The position numbers were made by a program, and so were the translations under genes. Below the pieces are notes generated by a model that was given only the letters and a program-made list of their open reading frames with translations, did no database searches and was not told where the DNA came from. Of a stretch of DNA of 55,952 nucleotides, positions 32,226 to 40,368 are shown one piece after another. The number at the start of each line of letters is the position of its first letter. The first letter of the stretch is position 1. Source of the stretch: Trueperaceae bacterium (GTDB lineage: Bacteria > Deinococcota > Deinococci > Deinococcales > Trueperaceae); the NCBI GenBank assembly GCA_019454765.1, contig JACFNR010000002.1, positions 1 to 55,952 of the forward strand, in the 5' to 3' direction.

Positions 32226-32999
32226 TCACGCGGGGTCGTGGCGGGGTGGGGTGGCGCCCGACGGGGCGGCGCCCGCCTCGAGCAGGGTGGCGGCCAGCTC
32301 GAGGTCGGCGGGCTCGTCGATGTCTAGGGCGTGGCGCCACGGGAGGGGCTCGCCGCGCACCCCGGGACCGTAGAAGGTGCCGGCACTCACCAGCGCGGCG
32401 GACCTGGCCCACCAGATCGCCCCGGTGGGGCAGTACAGGCTCGGGAGGTCCTGGCTGCGCCCCGCCAGGGCTTCGGGGAAGAGCGGCTCGATGGCGCCCG
32501 CCTCCCCCAGCCGCACGGCCCACCACGCGACCTGCCACCCGAACGGCGCCACCGAGACCTGGAACGGGGCGCCGGAGGCCAGGAACGCCGCCGCGCTGGC
32601 GCGCACGTCGGCGGCGTCGCGCAGCGGGCAGTTGGGGAGGAGTTGCGCGACGACCGGGTAACGGTCGGCGCCACCCAGGGCCCTGAGCGCGTCGAGCGTC
32701 ACGGCCGAGCTCGGCGTGTGATCGTCCGCGAGGTCGGCGCCGCGCGCGAGCACCTCGGCGCCGGCCGCGGTGGCAGCCGCGGCGACCTCCGCGTCGTCGG
32801 TGCTGACCACCACCCGCCGGAAGGCGCCGCTGGCGAGGGCGGCCGTCACCGTGTAGGCGAGCAGCGGCTTGCCCCCGAGGCGCCGCACGTTCTTGCGGGG
32901 CACGCGCTTGGAGCCCCCTCGCGCCGGGATGACGGCGAGGGCGGCCGAAGGCGGTCCGGCGTCCTCCTCCGCCTCGGCCGAGCGCGGGGCCGGCGTCAC
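32226..32999 (-). CDS. neuA: CMP-nonulosonic acid cytidylyltransferase (NeuA family)
   Basis: A 257-residue enzyme that activates the acid with CTP. The family signature is complete at the N-terminus of the domain: ALAVIPARGGSKRVPRKNVR, followed by GKPLLAYTVTAALASGAF, VVVSTDDAEVAAAA, and VAQLLPNCPLRDAADV (QPTSP-like position). The first 20 residues are a loose acidic tail. GTG 32999 overlaps the SDR stop (GTGA), which rejects a longer upstream frame. Together with NeuB it defines the pathway end product as a CMP-activated nonulosonic acid. Confidence 0.92.
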   Translation of the reverse strand: MTPAPRSAEAEEDAGPPSAALAVIPARGGSKRVPRKNVRRLGGKPLLAYTVTAALASGAFRRVVVSTDDAEVAAAATAAGAEVLARGADLADDHTPSSAVTLDALRALGGADRYPVVAQLLPNCPLRDAADVRASAAAFLASGAPFQVSVAPFGWQVAWWAVRLGEAGAIEPLFPEALAGRSQDLPSLYCPTGAIWWARSAALVSAGTFYGPGVRGEPLPWRHALDIDEPADLELAATLLEAGAAPSGATPPRHDPA

Positions 33000-34048
33000 G
33001 GTGCCGCCCGCAACGCGGGAGCGGGTGGCGTGACGGGGACGTTGGCGTAACGCTGGGCGTACGGGTCGGGCACGAGGCCGAGCTCGATGGCCCGCTTGAC
33101 CTCGGCGATCCCGTCCGGGAGCCGCTTCGTGACCGCGAACCCCAGGCGCTCGCGGATCTTGCGGAAGGAGACCCGGTAGTCGCGCGGGTCCTCCTGTCTC
33201 TCGACGTAGCGGACGACGCCGCCCGGCACCTGCCGCAAGATGGCGTCGACGACGTCCTGCTTGCGGAAGTTCTCGGCGTCGTCGCCCACGTTGAACACCT
33301 CGCACGCCACCGCCTCGCGGGGCGCGGCGAGGACGAGCGCCGCGGCGCGCGCCAGGTCGGCGACGTGACAGTACGGGCGCCAGAACCGCTCGCCGAACAC
33401 GACCAGCTCGTGGCCGGTCACCAGGTCGCGGGTGAACTCGTTCACCGTCAGGTCGAAGCGCATGCGCGGCGAGACGCCGTGCACGGTCGCGAAGCGCAAC
33501 GAGGTGGGCGCGCACGTCGACGTCCTGCCCCGCTCGGCCAGGTACGCCTCCACCGCGACCTTCGTCTCGGCGTAGAGCGACACGGGGCGCAGCTCCGAGG
33601 TCTCGTCCATCACCGCGTCGGGGTCCGCCATCTTGCCGTAGTTGGAGCAGGTGGAGGCGAACACGAAGCGCTTCACCCCCGCCGCCTCCGCCAGGTCGAA
33701 GAGGCGCTGCGAGGCCAGCAGGTTCACCTCGCGCGCGAGTTCCGGCTCGCGCTTGCAGGCGGGGTCGCCCACGATGGCGGCGAGGTGGACGACGGCGTCG
33801 GCCCCCTCGAGCACCCGCCTGACCGCGCCCTCGTGCCTGACGTCGCCACGCTGGATCGTGAGGGCCTCGTCGTCCGCCAGCGGCAGCAGCGCCTCGCCGC
33901 CGACCCGCATGGCGTCGAGCACCCGCACGGCGTGCCCCGCGCGTAACAACTGCCGCACCAGGACCGAGCCGATGTAGCCCGCTCCTCCCGTCACCACCAC
34001 GATGTCTCTCACGAGTTCCAGCCCTTCCGCCGCGCGCGGCGCTCTCAT
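32996..34048 (-). CDS. NAD-dependent epimerase/dehydratase (extended SDR)
   Basis: A 350-residue nucleotide-sugar SDR. Seen: Rossmann motif IVVVTGGAGYIGSVLVRQLL, DAVVHLAAIVGDP, active-site STCSNYGK and Y-AET-K (LYAETKVAVEAY). The family includes 4-epimerases, 4-ketoreductases and decarboxylases; it does not look like a 4,6-dehydratase. ATG 34048 gives an ATGA overlap with the ABC exporter. GTG 34012 (MRDIVVVTGG) would give a more typical N-terminus, so the first 12 residues are doubtful. Confidence 0.9.
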   Translation of the reverse strand: MRAPRAAEGLELVRDIVVVTGGAGYIGSVLVRQLLRAGHAVRVLDAMRVGGEALLPLADDEALTIQRGDVRHEGAVRRVLEGADAVVHLAAIVGDPACKREPELAREVNLLASQRLFDLAEAAGVKRFVFASTCSNYGKMADPDAVMDETSELRPVSLYAETKVAVEAYLAERGRTSTCAPTSLRFATVHGVSPRMRFDLTVNEFTRDLVTGHELVVFGERFWRPYCHVADLARAAALVLAAPREAVACEVFNVGDDAENFRKQDVVDAILRQVPGGVVRYVERQEDPRDYRVSFRKIRERLGFAVTKRLPDGIAEVKRAIELGLVPDPYAQRYANVPVTPPAPALRAAP

Positions 34049-35871
34049 GCCGACCCGACCGGCTCGCCCTCCGGCCCGCGCCGTGCAGCGCGCGGCGGCT
34101 GCACGAGCGCCCTGAACTCGGGCGAGGTTGCCAGCAGGTCGTCGTAGGCGCCTCGCGCCACGATCGTGCCGCCCTCCACGAGGCAGATGAGGTCGCAGCC
34201 GCGCACGGTCGACAACCGGTGCGCCACGATCAGCACGGTGCGCCGGCCGGCCATGGCTTCCAGGGCGTCGAGCACGGCGCGCTCGGTGACGTTGTCGAGC
34301 GCGCTGGTGGCCTCGTCGAACACGACCACGGGCGGGTCGTGGTAGAGGGCGCGCGCGATGGCGAGCCGCTGCCGTTGACCGCCGCTGAGCCGCAGGCCCC
34401 GCTCGCCGACCTGGGTGAGGTAGCCGTCCGGCAGGCGCGCCACGAACCGGTCGAGCTGGGCGGCCGCGGCGGCGCGCCGCAGCGCGGCCTCGTCCACCTC
34501 CTCGCCGGGCACCCCGAAGGCGATGTTCTCGGCCACCGTGCCGTTGCAGAGGAAGGCCTGCTGCGAGACGTAGCCGACGCTCGCCTGCCACCCGCGCACG
34601 TTGGCGGCGTCGAGAGGGACGCCGTCGACGAGCACCGCGCCGCCGCTGGGGGTGAGCAGGCCCAGGATGAGGTCGACGAGGGTCGTCTTGCCGGACCCGG
34701 TCGTCCCGACGAACGCGACCGACGAGTTCTTGGGGATGGTCAGGTCGATGCCCGTCAGGCTCGGTGGTGACCCCGGGTAGGCGTACCAGACGTCGCGCAG
34801 CTCTATCGCCTCCCTCAGCCCCGTCGGCTCGCTCCTGCCGAGGTCGGTCCCGGCGGGAACCGCCAGGTCGCGCTCCAGCACGCCGAGCGACGGCAGGGAG
34901 AAGCGCAGCTGCGTGATCGCCTCGAACATCTGTTGCACGGCGGGCATGAGGCGGTAGCTCGCGAAGGCGTACAGGCCGATGAGGGGCAGCACCGTGGCCG
35001 TCGAGTGGTTGGTGGCGAGGAGCTGCAGGACGATCATGATGATGCCACCGAACGCGATGACCTCCAGCCCGTACTTCGGGACGACGTTGATGACCCTTTG
35101 GGTGACCGTGAGGGCGGAGAAGCGCTCGGAGGCGGCGCGGAAACGGTCGACGTAGGTCCGCTCGCGACCGGCGACCTTGACGTCCTTGACGCCGCCGAAC
35201 GCCTCCGATATGGCTCGGAAACGCACGGCGTCGACCGCCAGTCGCTCGGCGCCGAGGCGCTGCAACGTGCGTCTGACGACGAGGAAGACCAGGGCGTAGG
35301 CGGAACCGAGGGCGGCGCTCACCGTGAGGGCCAGGACCGGGTCGACCACCACCAGCAGCGCGATCACGGACACGGCGGCCGCGAAGCGCGCCATCAGCTG
35401 CAGCATGGGCGTCAGCACCTTGGACACGACCTCGGAGACCTCGACGAGGATGTTCTTGCCGAGCTCGGCGGTGTCGGCCCTCAGGAAGGCGGCGTAGGGC
35501 CTGCCGAGGTAGGCGGCCATGAGCCGTGTCTGCCACAGGTGGTTCTGTCGCAGGGCGAAGCGGTTGAGGAGGTAGGTCACGAACACCGCGAAGCCGTTGC
35601 TGAGGACCAGCACCGCGAGGGACGCCGCCCCGAGGAAGAGGAGGAAGCTGGTCGTGCCGGTGAAGCCGAGCGCGTGGTAGACCGCGCCGAGGTAGCGGTT
35701 CCCGATGGCGTCGGTCGGGTTGGCCACCACCGCCAGGAACGGCATGACGGTCGCCACCCCCACGGTCTCCATGACGGCCATGAGGATCATCGCCGGCAGC
35801 AGCCAGTAGGCGCTGCGCCGCTGCGGCGGCGGGAGCAGGGCGAGGAGGCGCCTGGCGGTGGCGGGGATCAC
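34045..35871 (-). CDS. ABC exporter, fused membrane and ATPase domains (flippase type)
   Basis: A 608-residue half-transporter. Six membrane helices lie in residues about 15-320. The ATPase domain follows with Walker A GTTGSGKTT, Q-loop YVSQQAF, signature LSGGQRQRL, Walker B VVVFDEATSALD and switch His in IVAHRLSTV, all intact. The overall layout resembles PglK/MsbA-type flippases that move lipid-linked oligosaccharides across the membrane. No Wzx-type flippase is seen in the cluster, so this protein probably does that job. GTG 35871 lies three bases after the lipoprotein gene. Confidence 0.93.
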   Translation of the reverse strand: MIPATARRLLALLPPPQRRSAYWLLPAMILMAVMETVGVATVMPFLAVVANPTDAIGNRYLGAVYHALGFTGTTSFLLFLGAASLAVLVLSNGFAVFVTYLLNRFALRQNHLWQTRLMAAYLGRPYAAFLRADTAELGKNILVEVSEVVSKVLTPMLQLMARFAAAVSVIALLVVVDPVLALTVSAALGSAYALVFLVVRRTLQRLGAERLAVDAVRFRAISEAFGGVKDVKVAGRERTYVDRFRAASERFSALTVTQRVINVVPKYGLEVIAFGGIIMIVLQLLATNHSTATVLPLIGLYAFASYRLMPAVQQMFEAITQLRFSLPSLGVLERDLAVPAGTDLGRSEPTGLREAIELRDVWYAYPGSPPSLTGIDLTIPKNSSVAFVGTTGSGKTTLVDLILGLLTPSGGAVLVDGVPLDAANVRGWQASVGYVSQQAFLCNGTVAENIAFGVPGEEVDEAALRRAAAAAQLDRFVARLPDGYLTQVGERGLRLSGGQRQRLAIARALYHDPPVVVFDEATSALDNVTERAVLDALEAMAGRRTVLIVAHRLSTVRGCDLICLVEGGTIVARGAYDDLLATSPEFRALVQPPRAARRGPEGEPVGSA

Positions 35872-35874
35872 GGC

Positions 35875-37173
35875 TCAGCGGCCCTCGAGGAGCGCCGAGA
35901 TGAAGGAGGCGGCGGGCAGGTAGATGCGCCGCGGCGGTTGGCCCCGCTCGAGCGCGGCGTAGACGGCGGCGGAGACCTCGGCGACCTTGCCGCTCGCGTC
36001 GAAGGGCGCGAGCGAGCCGAACGGCATGATGCCCCACTGGGCGCTGGTCAAACGGTCGTAGCCGGGGTCGTGGGGCGGTAGCGGCGCGGCGGCCAGGTCG
36101 GCGAAGGGGCGCTGACCGCCCACGTCGACCGCGAAGTCGGTGGCGCCGTTGTCGATGACGAAGGTGGCGATGCCGCGGGCCAGTCGCGTGAGGAACTCCG
36201 TCGACGCGAACGGCTCCATGCCCTCGGAGGCGAGCTCGAGCACGGTCTGCACCGTGTAGGCCGCGTATATGGTCGGCTGGAAGTAGTGCACGTAGGAGTC
36301 CTCGCCCTGGATGCCCTGCCCCCAGACGAACGCCGGCCCGCTGTCGGTCGGCTCGGCCAGGAACTCGTCCTTCAGGGCGTCGGCCAGCGACTGGGCCTCC
36401 GCCGTGTAGCCGTCGTCGCCCGTCAGCAACCCCATGTAGTGGAAGTAGCGCACCGTCTGCAGGTACGGATGCATGAGCTCGGTGTAGAGGTAGTCGTAGC
36501 CGGTGGTGCGCGAGCGGGCCCGCCACTTCGGCTCGAAGTCGTCCTTGAGGTAGCTGAGCCAGAAGTCGGCCCGTTCGGCGTAGTCCACGCCGCCCGGGCT
36601 GACCTGGTCGCGGTTCTGCTGGTACGCCCACGCCACCGCCGCCACCAGGCCGTGGGTCATGTCCTCGTCCATGGTGTGGTAGTCGTCGCCGTACCACTGC
36701 GAGTTGTCGGGGTCGTGGAGCCACGTCCAGTTGAGGTAGCCGTCGCCGTTCGTGTCGCGCAGGGTCGAGCGCGCCACCTGCATCGGCTTGTCGACCTCGT
36801 CGAGCAGGGCCAGGTCGCCGGTCAGGCGGAACACCTGGAGCAACGTGCTGACGTGGACGTTGACCACGCGCCCGATCTGGTAGAGGTCGCCGGTCGCGGC
36901 CGCCTCGAGGCTGTTGGGGTAGATGCCCGGGGCGCGCAGGGCGGTCCAGAACCGGTCGTACCAGACGCGCGCGTCGGGCGGCAGGGTGCTCGCGTCGAAG
37001 GTGGCGTCGGCCCGCAGGCCGGCCTCGATGGCGTTCCCGCCCTTGCAGGCGACGAGGGCCGCCACGAGCAGCAGGGCGGCGACCACCAGGGCGGCGGCCA
37101 GCGGCGTGGCGCGCGCGCGGCGCGCCGCCCCAGGGGCGAGTGGGCGCCCGGCGCCGCGCCGACCCCCCGTCAC
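35875..37173 (-). CDS. Lipoprotein of unknown function, paralogue A
   Basis: A 432-residue protein with an N-terminal hydrophobic stretch and lipobox LVAC (cysteine at about 43), so probably lipid-anchored outside the membrane. The body is rich in aromatic and acidic helices (WYDRFWTALRAPGIYPNSLE, GDLYQIGRVVNVHVSTLLQV, DEDMTHGLVAAVAWAYQQNRD), a look shared with alpha-alpha toroid glycan-active enzymes. DTNGDGYLNW matches an EF-hand/dockerin calcium loop. It is clearly homologous to the protein at 38629-40368. I do not recognise the family; lyase, hydrolase or epimerase action on the glycan is a guess from context. GTG start overlaps the FG-GAP gene stop. Confidence 0.8.
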   Translation of the reverse strand: MTGGRRGAGRPLAPGAARRARATPLAAALVVAALLLVAALVACKGGNAIEAGLRADATFDASTLPPDARVWYDRFWTALRAPGIYPNSLEAAATGDLYQIGRVVNVHVSTLLQVFRLTGDLALLDEVDKPMQVARSTLRDTNGDGYLNWTWLHDPDNSQWYGDDYHTMDEDMTHGLVAAVAWAYQQNRDQVSPGGVDYAERADFWLSYLKDDFEPKWRARSRTTGYDYLYTELMHPYLQTVRYFHYMGLLTGDDGYTAEAQSLADALKDEFLAEPTDSGPAFVWGQGIQGEDSYVHYFQPTIYAAYTVQTVLELASEGMEPFASTEFLTRLARGIATFVIDNGATDFAVDVGGQRPFADLAAAPLPPHDPGYDRLTSAQWGIMPFGSLAPFDASGKVAEVSAAVYAALERGQPPRRIYLPAASFISALLEGR

Positions 37174-38510
37174 GGCGCCCCCCGCGACGTCTCGAGCCCG
37201 GCGGGGAGGGGGACGGCGTAGACGCTCCCGCCGGCCTCCGTGGCGGACGGCACGCCGACCAGGAGCAGGCCGGAGCCGGCGGCGAGCGACACGTAGCGAA
37301 GCTGCGGCGTGACGTGCTCCACGAGGGTCGTGGGCTTCCCGCCCTGCGCACCTTGCGAGTAGAGCAGGACCTGCACCCGGCCGCCGGTGAGGCCGTTGTC
37401 GGTGGCGACGGCCACCAGCAGGTAAGCGCCCGACAGGGCGACGTCGACGCCGAAGCGCTCGCCGCTCCCGCCGAGGGGGCCGACCCGCGTGAGGTACTCC
37501 CAGGCGGCGCCGACGCGCCGGTAGAGGAAGACGGGCCCCGAGCGGTAATCGCCGTAATCGCCGCCGGGCGCGCCGATCGCGAGGACGTCCGTCGTGACCG
37601 CCACGCTGCCGCCGAAGTAGTGGGCGTTGGCGTCGGGCGGCGGGCTCAGGCGTTGGACGAGGTCGGCGCCGTCGGGTCCGACGCGGTACACGTAGACGGC
37701 GCCGCTACCGTTGGGGCCGGGCGCGTCTTGCATGGCGCCGACCGCCAGGACGTCGCCGGCGAGGGCGATGCTCGAGCCGAAGAGGGCGCCGGGCGTCAGC
37801 CCGATCGGCACGAGCGCCGCCGCCTCGCGCCACTCCCCTCGCGCCCTCCGGTAGAGGTGCACGGCGCCCGGCCGGTACGAGGGCGCACCGGCGTGTTCCG
37901 CCCCCACCACCAGGAGGTCCCCTTGCAGCGCGACCTCGGCCCCGAAGTGGGTGGCCGCGCCGGCCGCGGGGGCGAGGCGCGCCGTGCGCGCCCAACCGTC
38001 CCGGGCGGGGCTGAACAGCTCGACCGCGCCGCCGCCCCAGGCGCCGACCGCGACCTCGCTGCCGCTGACTGCCACGCTCGCGCCGAAGAAGCGGCCGGCC
38101 CCCGGCTCCAGGGGCCGCAGCACCTGCGCCAGATGCCAGCCGGCGCCGTCCCGCCTGTAGAGGTAGGCGGCGCCCGCGGTCGTCTCCGTGCCGGCCGCCC
38201 CCACGGCGGCCACCTCGCCCGACCAGGCGAGCGCGACCCCGTAATGCCCGTCGGCGGTGGCGACGTCGGCCCCGCCGACGTGGGTCGGCGGGGCCGAGGC
38301 GGCGCTCGGGCGCGCGGTGGTCGCGAGGACCGCCCCGAGCAACAGGAGGGCGCGGCCGTGCCGGCGCCGGGCGGACGTGGGCGGCCCTCGACGCACGACC
38401 ACGGGGCGGCCGGCTCGACTCCGGTGCGCGTCGTTGCGGCCAAGCCGGCGGGCAGGGACGGGACCGAGGGTCTTGTGGGCGAGCGTGATGCCGGGGTCGT
38501 GGTGCAGCAT
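37170..38510 (-). CDS. Secreted FG-GAP-like beta-propeller protein
   Basis: A 446-residue protein made of about seven repeats of the type FGASVAVSGSEVAVGAWGG, FGAEVALQGDLLVVGAE, FGSSIALAGDVLAVGAM, YFGGSVAVTTDVLAIGAPGG and FGVDVALSGAYLLVAVA. Each is followed by a VYLYRR-type strand, as in FG-GAP/integrin-like propellers. A hydrophobic stretch near residue 55-72 (HGRALLLLGAVLATTARPSA) looks like a signal peptide, so the first about 35 residues may not be translated; GTG codons near 38402 are alternatives. It is the first gene of the glycan operon and probably binds or displays glycan or protein outside the cell. Confidence 0.8.
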   Translation of the reverse strand: MLHHDPGITLAHKTLGPVPARRLGRNDAHRSRAGRPVVVRRGPPTSARRRHGRALLLLGAVLATTARPSAASAPPTHVGGADVATADGHYGVALAWSGEVAAVGAAGTETTAGAAYLYRRDGAGWHLAQVLRPLEPGAGRFFGASVAVSGSEVAVGAWGGGAVELFSPARDGWARTARLAPAAGAATHFGAEVALQGDLLVVGAEHAGAPSYRPGAVHLYRRARGEWREAAALVPIGLTPGALFGSSIALAGDVLAVGAMQDAPGPNGSGAVYVYRVGPDGADLVQRLSPPPDANAHYFGGSVAVTTDVLAIGAPGGDYGDYRSGPVFLYRRVGAAWEYLTRVGPLGGSGERFGVDVALSGAYLLVAVATDNGLTGGRVQVLLYSQGAQGGKPTTLVEHVTPQLRYVSLAAGSGLLLVGVPSATEAGGSVYAVPLPAGLETSRGAP

Positions 38511-38521
38511 CGTTCGCCCGG

Positions 38522-38527
38522 ACTATA
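38522..38527 (-). promoter_or_regulatory. Possible -10 element at the head of the glycan operon
   Basis: Minus-strand TATAGT ends 11 bases before ATG 38510 of the propeller gene. No clear -35 is seen upstream. It is the best candidate for transcription of the 22-kb operon below. Confidence 0.5.
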
Positions 38528-38586
38528 GGAGCGCCGCCGCCGGCCCGCGGCGCGGGCGTCACAGATCTAGGCGCCCGGGGGCGCCG

Positions 38587-38620
38587 GCGGGTGGGGGCGC
38601 GGGCCGCTACCCCCACCCGC
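38587..38620 (-). terminator. Strong hairpin after lipoprotein paralogue B
   Basis: GCGGGTGGGGG (38587-38597) pairs perfectly with 38610-38620 around a 12-base loop, eight bases past the stop at 38629. A second stem GGCGCCC/GGGCGCC follows at 38570-38585. No T-run. It probably separates paralogue B from the operon that starts at 38510. Confidence 0.55.
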
Positions 38621-38628
38621 GAGGTCAC

Positions 38629-40368
38629 TCAGCGGCCGCGCGTCACCGCGTCTAGGAACGCCGTGGCGCTCATGAACACCCGTCTGGGAGCGTCCTGGTC
38701 CCTTTCCCAGCGCTCGTTGAGCTGCTTGGCGTAGGAGGCGATCTTGCCGCTGGCGTCGGCCGTCACCAGGGCGGGCGAGTAGGCGTAGATGACCCACTGC
38801 TCGCCGGTCTTGGGTCCTTCGGAGTACTTGACGGGGTAACCGCCGATGGCGCTGGACCCGCCGACGGTGGGCGCGTAGCTGTCGACGCCGTTCATCATCA
38901 GCCTGGTGGCGCCGTTGGCGAAGAGCGTGAGGTCGGCCAGGTCCAGGTTCGCGGAGCCGTCGAGGGCGAGGTCCTGAGCGGCCTGCGTGACGTACTGGCC
39001 GTACACGATGGGCATCAGGTCGGGGTAGGCGTTGCCCTCGCTGACCATGCCCCACGGGTACACGTAGGCGCGCACCCCGTCGACCGTGACCTCCTTCAGG
39101 TTGAGCTTGAGCCGGGCCGAGCGCCGCTCGGCCTCGGCCGTGTAGGCGGAGTCGCCGGTCACCTTGCCCATGTACCAGAAGTAGCGGGTGTACTGCACCC
39201 AGGTGTGGAGGAGGTAGGAGTTGAGGAACTCCATGCTCGAGGCGCTCACCCTGCTCCGGGCGCGCCACTTCGCCTCGAAGTCGTTCTTGAGGTAGTCGGC
39301 CCAGAAGTCGGCGCGTTCGGCGTAGTCGACGCCGCCGGGGCTCCTAAGGTCGCGGTTGGCCTGGTACGCCCAGGCGACGGCGGCGACGAAGCCGTGGGCG
39401 ATGCTCTCGTCCATCTCGTGCCAGTCATCGCCGTACCAGCTCCCGTTGTTGGGGTCGTGCAGCCAGCGCCAGTTGAGGTAGCCGTCCCCGTTGGTGTCGC
39501 GCAGCGTGCCGCGGACCACCTGCATGACGCGGTCCACCTCGTCGAGCAGGGCCAGGTCGTTCGTGTAGCGCAGGGCGGTGAGCATGGTCGTCACGTGGAC
39601 GTTGACGTAGCGGCCGATCTGGTACAGGTCGCCGGAAGCCGCCGCCTGCATGACGTTCGGGTACTGGTCGGAGGCCTTCAGCCCGGCCCAGTACCTGTCG
39701 TACCAGAGCCGCGCCTCGCTACTCAGCGACGAGCGGCTGAAGTTCGGGTCGCCGCGGAGGTCGGTGGCGCCCGGGGCGGGCGGGGTAGGTGGCGGGGCGG
39801 GTTCGCCGGGGTCGGTGGGTGGCGGGGTGGGTTCGCCCGGGCCCGTGGGTGGGGGGGTGGGTTCGCCGGGCTCGGTGGGCGGCGGCGTCGGCTCCACCGG
39901 CTGGGTGGGCGCGCCGTTGGCGACGGTGAAGTCGGCCCTGAGGTCGTATGACCGCTGCCGCCACCTGGACTTCACGGTGGCCCGGCTTACCAGGTAGTGC
40001 TTGCCGTCGGCCAGCTTGGTGGTGTCGAGCATCACGTCGAACGGCGCCGAGGTGTCGGTCTCCACCAGGGCGCTCCTGCCCTTGCCGTCGACGTAGAACG
40101 AGACGGAGGTGACGTAGTTGCGGGGGTTGAGCGACACCCGGATCGTGCCGCTGACGGTGCTGCCGCGCAGCTCGTGCATCTCGGTCGACTGGGTCGTGGC
40201 CGCCGCGAAGACGACGTCGCCGTCCGTCAGCTGGGGACTCGGCATCGGCTCCTCGCCGGGGGTCGCGCACGCTCCCAGCAGCAGGACCGACGCCAGGACG
40301 GCGGCCAGCGGCAGTGCGGCCCGCCGGCGCGACGGGGTCCATGCGGTGGTGCCTTCTCTCTTCCTCAC
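38629..40368 (-). CDS. Lipoprotein of unknown function, paralogue B, with Ig-like domain and Pro-Thr linker
   Basis: A 579-residue protein. GTG 40368 is chosen over ATG 40392 because AAGGAG lies seven bases upstream. Order of parts: signal peptide with lipobox LLGAC (about residue 33), a beta-rich Ig-like or carbohydrate-binding-like domain (about 50-145, VSGTIRVSLNPRNYVTSVSF), a Pro-Thr-rich linker of 10-residue repeats (about 150-200), then the domain shared with paralogue A. The shared domain keeps LWYDRYWAGLKASDQYPN, GDLYQIGRYVNVHVTTML, the calcium-type loop DTNGDGYLNW, WYGDDWHEMDESIAHG and the C-terminal RRVFMSATAFLDAV. Function unknown; likely acts on or binds the exported glycan. Confidence 0.82.
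   Translation of the reverse strand: MRKREGTTAWTPSRRRAALPLAAVLASVLLLGACATPGEEPMPSPQLTDGDVVFAAATTQSTEMHELRGSTVSGTIRVSLNPRNYVTSVSFYVDGKGRSALVETDTSAPFDVMLDTTKLADGKHYLVSRATVKSRWRQRSYDLRADFTVANGAPTQPVEPTPPPTEPGEPTPPPTGPGEPTPPPTDPGEPAPPPTPPAPGATDLRGDPNFSRSSLSSEARLWYDRYWAGLKASDQYPNVMQAAASGDLYQIGRYVNVHVTTMLTALRYTNDLALLDEVDRVMQVVRGTLRDTNGDGYLNWRWLHDPNNGSWYGDDWHEMDESIAHGFVAAVAWAYQANRDLRSPGGVDYAERADFWADYLKNDFEAKWRARSRVSASSMEFLNSYLLHTWVQYTRYFWYMGKVTGDSAYTAEAERRSARLKLNLKEVTVDGVRAYVYPWGMVSEGNAYPDLMPIVYGQYVTQAAQDLALDGSANLDLADLTLFANGATRLMMNGVDSYAPTVGGSSAIGGYPVKYSEGPKTGEQWVIYAYSPALVTADASGKIASYAKQLNERWERDQDAPRRVFMSATAFLDAVTRGR
39801..39890. repeat. 30-bp tandem repeats encoding the Pro-Thr linker
   Basis: Three 30-base units at 39801, 39831 and 39861 encode PTPPPTEPGE, PTPPPTGPGE and PTPPPTDPGE, with a degenerate fourth unit beside them. 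In-frame repeats like these allow linker length to vary. Confidence 0.85.

Noticed and set aside
34049-37351. A very long leftward open frame continuing upstream of the SDR gene, out of frame with the ABC exporter and lipoprotein A
   Set aside because: Its sequence is Arg/Pro/Gly-rich and lacks domains, whereas the overlapping frames carry complete ABC-exporter and lipoprotein signatures. Only the last 350 codons (SDR) are real.
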